A stretch of 64,000 bases of DNA, from positions 3,579,594 through 3,643,593 of the forward strand of contig JAQFVV010012416.1 of the NCBI GenBank assembly GCA_028023455.1, in the 5' to 3' direction. Below are positions 56,696-64,000 of the stretch, piece after piece. Below the pieces are notes generated by a model. The model saw only the letters and a list, made by a program, of their open reading frames with translations. It did not search any database and was not told the origin of the DNA. Numbering within the stretch: the stretch's first letter is position 1; every line of letters starts with the position of its first letter. Source of the DNA: Epiperipatus broadwayi. Lineage: Eukaryota > Onychophora > Udeonychophora > Euonychophora > Peripatidae. The position numbers and the translations under genes are program-made.

Positions 56696-57079
56696 ATCAA
56701 ACATAATATTAGAAAGAAATGATTCAGCCACAAAGATAAAAGCAATTTTAAATTGAAATTATAGCAAAGAGAACAAGAAGAGTATAAAAACAAATTTAAA
56801 AGGTATATGAAAAAAGAAACAAAATAAAGATAGTAAAAATAACATAAGAAAGCAGAGAAACTTTCCAATAAAATAATATTAATTACAACAAAGATATATG
56901 GTAAAAGCAAATCATTTGTTAGCATTGATAGAAATATAGCATGATCAATATTACTTATGTTTTTACAAGTAACCATAATGATACTAACTTGATACAACAC
57001 AGACTAATGTATATATTTTATCCTCCAGTTATATATTATTGAAATAAAAAAGGAAGTATAGAAGATAAATTTAAAATAC
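56696..57079. other. Unassigned spacer
   Basis: A-rich on plus. The 107-codon minus frame at 56677-57000 overlaps the SINE head and shows no recognisable domain. Confidence 0.45.
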
Positions 57080-57345
57080 GTTTTAATAACTGAAACACAC
57101 AGGCTTATTATATACCTGTGTCTATATATGTAATATATAGGGTATATGACCACAGACTTTCACACCACTCTCCAACCTATCTTGTAACACTGATACACTT
57201 GAACACATATGTTGAAAAGATAAATAATCACCAATATACGTATTTCATGCTAAACCAGCAATCATCAGTTGGTCCAGATTACCATCTCCACACATATATG
57301 CTATAAGTCCTCAGATATATATTAAGATAGCCAATCATACTTTTG
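57080..57345 (-). mobile_element. Family C element, single arm
   Basis: Homologous on the minus strand to 48660-48927, from GGCTATCTTAATATATATCT through the hammerhead to AAGCCTGTGTGTTTCAGTTA. There is no inverted partner. Confidence 0.8.
57230..57273 (-). ncRNA. Type I hammerhead ribozyme-like motif (family C)
   Basis: CTGATGA (plus 57262-57268) and GAAA (plus 57243-57246). Helix I is ACCAA/TTGGT (plus 57269-57273 and 57230-57234) and helix III is the palindromic ATACGTAT. It is identical in core to the two copies at 48 kb, although the elements around them differ. Confidence 0.7.
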
Positions 57346-58045
57346 ATGTGTAGTTAGATGTCAATTACATAAATAAATATAATTACGTAGCAAAATGATG
57401 TACGTTATATAATATATACAAATACATTTAAATATAATAAGCTTGAATTTTTATAAAATATAAAATTAAACCTAATATTTATAAATAACTCAATGTATAA
57501 TTTTTTATTACCTTAGGTTTATACTGCAGATTAGTAAACAATTGAAATGTCAGATTATTCAATAAAATTCGAATATTGCAAAAAAAAAAAAAAATTAAGT
57601 GCAAAAGGAATTGATTTACTAGATATTAATTTTTTTCTTGATTAATAATTTTTATGTAATTAAAATTGAATTAAATTGTATATATTAAATTGTATATATC
57701 TTAGGAGGTGTGCATATATTTCCTATTCCCAATTAATATATATATCTAATTAAAATTACTTTGTATTAGTGGAATGCTTCAAGTATTAATTTTCCATTAC
57801 TATGTGCAAATACATATATATATATATTATTATGCTATTTTTTTTTGTAAAACTTATCTTTTACTTCCTCATTTAAAGTACAAAATAATAATCTCCTACA
57901 GCATGTTTTTCTTTCACCTACTACATCGTTATAACCTCTTATTGCCATTATTCATTTAAAATTTTTACAGTTATCTTCAATTATATTTTTTTCATATATA
58001 ATCTGAATATTATCATCATCGTCACCGGACTACATAATCACTGGA
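57346..58045. other. Unassigned spacer
   Basis: AT-rich; A-run at 57579-57594. Nothing recognised. Confidence 0.5.
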
Positions 58046-58260
58046 TCTTGTTTTTAGAAGCATATATTTGTTCTGATTTCTTTATTTTAGAGACAGATTG
58101 TAGAAGACCCAGAAAGAGACCACATGTGAGATGGATGGATGAAATAAGAAAGGGTGCAGGGGTGATGTGGAGAAGAGAAGCTAAAGATCGGAGAAGATGG
58201 ATTAAACTTGGAGAGACCTTCATTTTGCAGTGGATGATGATGAAGATGACGAAATATTTT
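58046..58260 (+). pseudogene. LINE 3' end with C-terminal RT codons
   Basis: An uninterrupted frame reads CRRPRKRPHVRWMDEIRKGA, then GVMWRREAKDRRRWIKLGET and FILQW. This is the typical basic C-terminus (RGRPR.RW.D.I, A.DR..W) of RTE/jockey-type LINE polymerases. It ends in a GATGATGAAGATGA tail and is strongly 5'-truncated. It is the youngest-looking of the LINE tails here, since the frame is intact. Confidence 0.85.
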
Positions 58261-58440
58261 ATGATTAATTTAACAATAGATACTAAGTGATATTCTTCAC
58301 AATTCTATACATATCTAATCCAGTCTCTTCTTTATAATTTTTTCAATAAATAATTTTTTTCGCTCACATTTTTAACTCATTTGCATAGCTGAACTTATCT
58401 TTTAATTATCTTTTACAAATGCACAACTTCAAAGTATCCA

Positions 58441-58506
58441 ATCGTTTTTTTTTTTTTTTTGCTCGAACTTCTTATAAACTCCAGAGGAAAAAAAGCCATT
58501 AGCGGT
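58441..58506 (+). mobile_element. SINE family 2 tail fragment
   Basis: A T-run is followed by GCTCGAACTTCTTATAAACT, CCAGAGG and GCCATTAGCGG, matching the tail at 49.58 kb. The tRNA-like head is absent. Confidence 0.6.
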
Positions 58507-58693
58507 ATTTTTCTTTGCTTATTTGTACAGGTGTTTTTGTTCCACTGACAACCATATTCCAGATAAAATATTCAATTAAGTTCTCTTTCTTAGATCTTTT
58601 AATGGACTATAAAGTGAGTGATATTTTATTTGTTTTGAAAGCCTATTTATATCCTTTGCAATTTTAATTTTTTTATAGCTTCTTAAAGTCCAT

Positions 58694-58800
58694 CATAGTT
58701 TGATATAATGACAGATTAGGAGTGTGGAAGACTGCGCCAGTTTTGTCATCTCTGGTTCCTCAAATTTCTTATAAAATCTTGAACAATAAAGTCATTCGAT
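58694..58800 (+). mobile_element. SINE family 2, degraded copy
   Basis: CATAGTTTGATATAATGACA, then CATCTCTGGTTCCTCAAATT, CTTATAAAATCTTGAACAAT and AAAGTCATTCG follow the family layout with many changes. Confidence 0.5.
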
Positions 58801-58879
58801 TATTATTATTAGTTAATTCAACTTTTTAATAATTTTCTGTTCAATCTCTACTTTTAATCTTACCTTCTCACCTGTTATG

Positions 58880-59430
58880 TGTATACGTGATAATACATAT
58901 AAACACAAACACACGTAAATACAATTTATACTATATTTATTAATAATACATAAAACAAATACATACTTCCGTATTTACAATATTTTACAACGACTATACC
59001 GACCTGCCACTGTTGGTGAGGTATAGTTCCTAGTTCTAGAATGAACTATGGAAGAAGGAACTGCACGTTCCTTTATAGGTTTCCTATCACTTCTAGCTGT
59101 ATCTTGGCAGCCTGCCTCATGAGTAGGTCCAGTGACACTTCCCAATTATACTATAACTGTTCATCTCATGCCGATGTTTGTTTCTAGTAGTTTCCAATCC
59201 TGAATGTGGATTTGCCTCACTGCATCAATCATTACTATTATCTGGAGAATGAAAATTATGACTTTTAGCCTTGTGACAGTAGTTCTCTGACCCTATTTTC
59301 AAAAAGACTGACTTGACTATACACTGTCAGAACCCCATCCTTAATCGAAACATATGAATTTAGTGAGCATCATTTCCCATTGGCTCATTCTTACAATTGC
59401 CTATGAGTTATCTATCTTTATATGCATAGG
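58880..59430 (-). mobile_element. LTR-retrotransposon relic, related to 3.7-4.25 kb
   Basis: On the minus strand this GC-elevated block shows GATGCAGTGAGGCAAATCC, a TATA-like CCTATAAAGG (about 59080), a GTTCC-rich stretch and AATAAA (about 58942), in the same order as the relic at 3.7-4.25 kb. I interpret it as an LTR with some flanking 3' region. A TG start at about 59395 and an ACA end near 58880 are possible, but no matching target duplication was found. Confidence 0.45.
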
Positions 59431-60243
59431 TTCATAGTAATGAATGACCAATCCAATTTAGATGGATGGTCTTTTATGTGAAGGCAAGGTAAAACATTTC
59501 TTAAGCTCTGTCAAGTTTATAAAACATTATCTTAAGCTTATCCACATTACCAACAAGAATCACCATATCAGTAAATCTTATACAATGAATATTCCCATTC
59601 CACTCTTAGCTTTATCTTTATTAAAGCTGTGCTTATTTAGCAATTCATCTCTCTCTTTTTCTCACTATATTTATAGAGAATGAACGTTATTATTGGTGAA
59701 TGTATGCATTAACTGAAATTATCAATGAATGCGAAAGAGATCACTCATTTGAAATTAATTAAATCCACATTTCATTGATTATATATCCTCTCTTGTGTCT
59801 GATTTTCGTTGCTAACTGCATTTAGGAAAAATAAATCTTTTTTTTTTTTCAATTAATGTTTTTATTTATTACCTACTAACTGTAGGAAATGTAAAAGAAA
59901 CAATTAAAACCTTTTAAAAACATTCCGGTAGTCTTTTGAAATATTTATGATTAGCGTAAATGATTAAAATATAGAAAACTCTTATAGTGAATGAATTCAA
60001 AAGCACTCTTTTGACTTTAAAGTAAAATGACTAAACTGAACAAATTTTTAAAAGTAAATGATAATGGTAGTTTTTCAAAATATTTATGAAAATGAATAAT
60101 TCAACGAGTAAATACAGCGTAATTAAAACCATGTGTATAATAAATTTAAAAACACAATTTAAATGTAATTAAAACTGCAGCTGCTGCATCTATGGCCCAA
60201 TTTTAAAAAATCCACTAATGACAAATAGCTTAAAAATATTTTC
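59431..60243. other. Unassigned spacer
   Basis: Nothing recognised. Confidence 0.5.
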
Positions 60244-60317
60244 ACTATAAATACAATTTATTCAAACCACTTTGAACCCTTTTTAGCAAAACTCTTTATT
60301 TGTACATATATACATAC

Positions 60318-60351
60318 ACCTATGTTTCGACTGTCCTGCAGTCTTCTTCAG
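60318..60351 (-). ncRNA. Hammerhead-like core, left arm
   Basis: Mirror of the right-arm core: CTGAAGA at plus 60345-60351 and GAAAC at plus 60324-60328. A second, decayed unit (CTGAAAA, TCAAAAT) lies at about 60380-60409. Confidence 0.45.
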
Positions 60352-60431
60352 AGCCATTTGTATATATATACATACACCTACATTTTGACTGTCCTGCAGT
60401 CTTTTTCAGGGAACTGGCTTTGAAGAAGATT

Positions 60432-60468
60432 CTGAAGAAGACTGCAGGACAGTCGAAACATAGGTGTA
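60432..60468 (+). ncRNA. Hammerhead-like core, right arm
   Basis: CTGAAGA (60432-60438), extra A, GACTG-CAGGA-CAGTC, GAAA (60455-60458), helix III ACA-TAGG-TGT, then A60468 as the cleavage-site nucleotide. Helices II and III are excellent. The sequence before CTGAAGA does not pair with TGTATAAATG, so helix I is not evident locally. Confidence 0.5.
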
Positions 60469-60541
60469 TGTATAAATGTACAAATAAGGAGTTTTGCTAA
60501 AAAGTGTTCAAAGTGTTTTGGATAAATTGTATTTATAGGAT

Positions 60542-61740
60542 ATTACGGCAAAATAAAGAAAAGTATGATTTTGGTAATATTTCTGAATATTTTCACTAGT
60601 GAATATAAGCTGATAACATCAATAGTATGCATTCTCTAATGATGTGTATTGGAAATACACTAGTGAATGTGATTGGATAACACTTACTTCATTGATTACT
60701 TTAGTGAAAGTGTATATTCACTGCCTATCCACTTCCAATATAACATATGTGCAAGTCAATGTTTTATTTCTATAGGAAATTCTTTCATTATCCAAGACTT
60801 AGCTAGTCTTAATTATTTCTATTCCTATAACAGTCATGACATTTTTCAGTCTATTAGATTTCTTTGGCAAGATGTATAATTTGTTAAAATTCAATTTCCA
60901 ATTTTTACTTATTTCCAATATTATTAGAGTGCTGGTTCATCGTCCATTTTGAATTAATGATGTACCATGCCTCCTTATCTTTTCAATTTAACTTTTTCTT
61001 CACAAATAATGTTAAGCCTAAAATCAAGCTCAGTTTCCATTCTGTGTTCTAGAAAAATGGGAATAAATTAAGGATGTCTTGGATTTATTATATACATTTA
61101 TATATTATGTAATTACAAAGCCCAAGTTTGTTTCAGTCCTTCCACTACATTCAAAGGTTAAAACTTATTCAAAATATTTAAATGAATAAACCTACTGTTG
61201 AATTGTCTGACTTTTGTAATTTATTTTTGATATCATTTAATATTCAGTTCTATCTTTAATATCATTTTGGCATATTTTTTCTCTAGACTTATTTATTCTA
61301 GATATAAAGGGTATGGATACCAAATCACTTTATTAAATTATTCTATGAATTTACATATAGTTGTTCTAATATATCCAATTCTATACAACTTTTTTATATA
61401 GATCTTTGTATTTATTTATTTTTATCATGATTATATTTACAAAAATAATTTAATGTAAAAATGATCTTAGTGGGACCATTTTATAGTCATCAAAAGACTT
61501 ATTAATAATAGAACATATTTAAAGATTTTATTACCATTTTATAATTGATATATGTTTGATTTATTGATCATTCCAAGTCTATGAATTATTTGTCTTTCAA
61601 TATATAATTTAATTTTATAATTTACATACCGATTTCCTTGTTGTTTATTCGAAATGCAAGCACTCAGAATACCAATAAACAAAACAATAAATAATAAACA
61701 CAAATAAATGATGAAAAGTAATTAATAGTGAAAATTTACC
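60542..61740. other. Unassigned spacer
   Basis: Nothing recognised. Confidence 0.5.
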
Positions 61741-62060
61741 CCTATACACAACATAATATATATTGTTCACTTTTGGTTCACTTTCCACAAAGCACTTCAC
61801 AACCGTCTGCTTTTTGCATGTCTTCCCAAACTCTTTGGCCCAGTTTTGCTGCTGCTTGCAAACACACTGGCTTCACATTAGAGCACTGCACCACCACTTA
61901 AAACTTTTTTTGGCTAAGGTCACATAAAATCTCTCAGAACTCATTCACTCAGTAAGTTCACTGGAAATCAGAACCACACACTTTGTTGTTCAAACTATTT
62001 ATATCCACCTTTTTCTTGACCATTATCAGTCTTGCATTTCCCATTAGTGTTTTCAATTTC
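61741..62060. other. GC-elevated block of unknown origin
   Basis: Non-repetitive and markedly less AT-rich (for example CAAACTCTTTGGCCCAGTTT, GCTGCTGCTTGCAAACACAC). No open frame, no splice pair I trust, and no partner elsewhere in the window. It could be a retroelement untranslated region or a host exon. Confidence 0.3.
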
Positions 62061-62654
62061 CATTGTATCAAGAAATATTTTTAATTAACAAATATTTCTT
62101 GGCAATTATCAAACGCAATTTTCTAATTAGGTAAATATTTTCCATTGTTACATTCCACACAAATTTAACCACTAATTAAATCCTTATCAGTTATCGATCT
62201 AAAATATATTTCTCTAATATATTTTCTTTATTTTTTCTGGAGTGCAAAACTTATAATTGAATTTCCATATACATTTTTATACAAAATACGACATCTTAAT
62301 GTACATTTATTCTTTCAATTTACAATTTTCCTTTTCAGTATGGAGATATCCAGTTTTATGCAAATGAATCAGTTCATGTCTTTATACATATGTTATAATA
62401 TCTGAACTCAGAATAATGTATTATATATTACATTGTATATTCAATAATGCTGTAATAATAAATTCAATTCATTTATTCAAGTGAAAAACAACTGCTTATG
62501 GACATTTAAAGATTGAACATAGTGAATAAAAACAATAAAGAAAACAAAATATATGCACCTTACCCAGAGGAAATTCATACAATATATGTATAAATGTAAT
62601 AAATAGTTATAACTTTATAATATCTGTCTTCCCATGGTTTGTGACATCACATAA

Positions 62655-62700
62655 CTCAATGGGAGACAGTTACTTCTATTTCAATTACATGTGCGTGTGT
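62655..62700 (+). repeat. Fragment of the 42.2-kb foldback family
   Basis: ATAACTCAATGGGAGACAGT, TACTTCTATTTCAATTACAT parallels ATAAGTCAGTAGGAGTGGCA, ATTACTTCTGTTTCAATTAC at 42.56 kb. Confidence 0.5.
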
Positions 62701-63340
62701 GTCTATGCGTGTAAAATAAAACGAAAATAATCAAAAGCAATATTTATACTTTAAAATATTACAAAATTGCTTAGGATCTAAATTAAAATATTGATTATTA
62801 ATAAAAAAAATTGATCTATATAAATGGAGCAGCCAAAATAAAAGAGAAAATTTAAGAACGAACATTGGAGTGATAATTCAGGCAAAATTGAATATTAAAA
62901 AAAAATCCAGGTCACATATAGGTGGCGCTTAATATAAATAATTGAGATTGTATCAATTGCATAACTAATTAACTATGTAGTTTAAAAAGAAACATAAAGA
63001 CTATAACTTGATGTCTGAATCAAAATAATGATCATTATTATATGAAAAACATTTATAAAATTTTTTGAATAACTGGCAAACACGATACTGATTAAAAATA
63101 ATTCGGTTTGATAATGAAAGACTTCATTATTAAAAAATAAAATTGCCAGATCTCTTTGAAAAATAACAGGATTAATTTTATAAAAATTAATAAGAGAATA
63201 AAATCTCAAACTTCAGATTTGTTACAGAATGAAATAAATTAGCATCATCATCATAATAATAATAATAATAAAAAAATAATATGATACTAAATCATCCAGG
63301 CACTTTACTACTGTTACACAATGCTTTATTTACCACCCTC
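62701..63340. other. Unassigned spacer with ATA microsatellite
   Basis: ATC/ATA triplet repeats at 63243-63272. Otherwise nothing. Confidence 0.5.
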
Positions 63341-63344
63341 TTTT

Positions 63345-63380
63345 ACAGTTTCGATTGCCCCAGCAATCTTTTTCAGAACC
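63345..63380 (-). ncRNA. Hammerhead-like core, solitary
   Basis: Minus strand: CTGAAAA (one change from CTGAAGA), GATTGC-TGGG-GCAATC (six-pair helix II), GAAACTGTAA. It has no inverted partner nearby and no clear helix I. It shares the CGAAACTGTAA phrase with the 14.25-kb core. Confidence 0.4.
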
Positions 63381-63399
63381 TTTAAATCTTCTAACTTCA

Positions 63400-64000
63400 A
63401 CTGCTAAATTAAATAAATATTTTTTATCAGTCAATTTAAAGAAATTAATAATTACTACAATGTCATCATTATTATCAACAACAAGAAAAGAAAAAAAAAC
63501 GCAGTAAAATGCTTAAAAAATAAATAAAATGTTCACAAATGTGCATGGAAAATTTAGATTTTTTTTACATAAGAGAAAAACAATGAAATTTGAATTTACA
63601 GTAATCAAGTAAGCAATGAAGTCCATTCTATCAAATACTTCTTTAATATCAGTCAAATAAATATTATCCTTTCTTCTTAATATATTATGTGTCAGCAAAA
63701 GTTGTCATTACTCCGATTGCATTTCTTGTATCTCTTTTCTAAATTTTAAACTGCTCTTCAGTTAGTAACATATCCAATATATTAAAAATATGTCTACTGA
63801 ATACCATAAAACATTTTGCATCAATATGCCTTACTATCTGCATCATTAAAAGTTCTAAATTAAAACAATTTTCTCATCTGCTTTTTTTAAATTGCAGAAC
63901 ATCTACTAAAACACAACTACTGTTAAATAGTCAAAATAAGAGTCATAGATCACATGACCCTATTCTCTTAAGCTTGAAACTTATAAACAATGAGGATTGC
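63400..64000. other. Unassigned AT-rich end of window
   Basis: Nothing recognised. Confidence 0.5.

Larger units (their letters stand above)
60244..60541. mobile_element. 300-bp foldback with three hammerhead-like cores
   Basis: The arms are mirrored from ATACAATTTATTCAAACCAC to AGCAAAACTC, then TATTTGTACAT, then CATACACCTATGTTTCGACT. The left arm carries two tandem 58-60-bp minus-strand units. The right arm carries one plus-strand unit. The core is CTGAAGA, GACTG-CAGGA-CAGTC, GAAAC. Confidence 0.85.

Noticed and set aside
56677-57000. 107-codon minus-strand frame resembling membrane segments
   Set aside because: A-rich plus strand read in reverse gives F/L/I codons; it starts inside a SINE head and shows no family motif.
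63243-63272. ATC/ATA triplets as a CRISPR-like or iteron array
   Set aside because: Plain trinucleotide microsatellite in a eukaryotic context; no spacers.

Overview
The window looks like non-coding, transposon-rich DNA from an animal nuclear genome. Base composition is extremely AT-rich (about a quarter G+C by eye), there are no bacterial-style gene rows, and almost every open frame is a short chance frame in AT-rich DNA. Recognisable relics are of animal type: decayed LINEs, tRNA-derived SINEs, a mariner transposase, a hAT transposase of the ZBED/FAM200-like group, hAT and pogo-like short elements, and many foldback elements. A copy closely resembling the horizontally transferred hAT element SPIN is present. 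SPIN is known from tetrapods, a blood-feeding bug and a pond snail. I lean weakly to a mollusc or another lophotrochozoan, but the sequence alone does not settle the host.

Layout. 0-11 kb: foldback families (called F, C and G here), an LTR-element relic, LINE tails and SINEs. 11.2-12 kb: a nine-unit 87-bp array made from the head of a tRNA-derived SINE. 12-18.6 kb: old A/T-rich repeats, a 1.3-kb palindrome, a hAT transposase fossil and a hAT short element with perfect 8-bp target duplications. 20-28 kb: a pogo-like TIR element, mostly unassigned DNA and a decayed LINE. 28-35 kb: family C, E and SINE copies, including a 71-bp minisatellite. 35-37.3 kb: a second pogo-like TIR element with nested insertions. 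38-40 kb: a mariner fossil split by a SINE with a 15-bp target duplication. 41-45 kb and 52.8 kb: three weak candidate exons. 45.5-64 kb: more foldbacks, a composite family C locus, the SPIN-like element, LINE tails and an LTR relic.

The unifying observation is that several unrelated-looking foldback families carry the same short RNA-like core: CTGANGA, a small hairpin, then GAAA, then a very short or palindromic helix and a UH step. This is the type I hammerhead ribozyme layout. In family C (5.17, 9.89, 48.2, 48.75 and 57.25 kb) and family E (28.45, 34.0 and 55.9-56.1 kb) the flanking strands also pair as helix I. Copies of family C differ by paired substitutions in helices I and II. These look like debris of hammerhead-bearing retroelements (Penelope-like pseudo-LTRs or metazoan retrozymes) that have repeatedly ended up as inverted pairs or tandem arrays. 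Whether any copy still cleaves is unknown; the base pair closing helix II next to the core is non-canonical in most copies.

No complete protein-coding gene, rRNA, intact tRNA or CRISPR array was found. If a host gene spans this window it contributes mainly introns; the best exon candidates are 52846-52916 (+), 41568-41620 (-) and 44738-45010 (-, with a downstream AATAAA).
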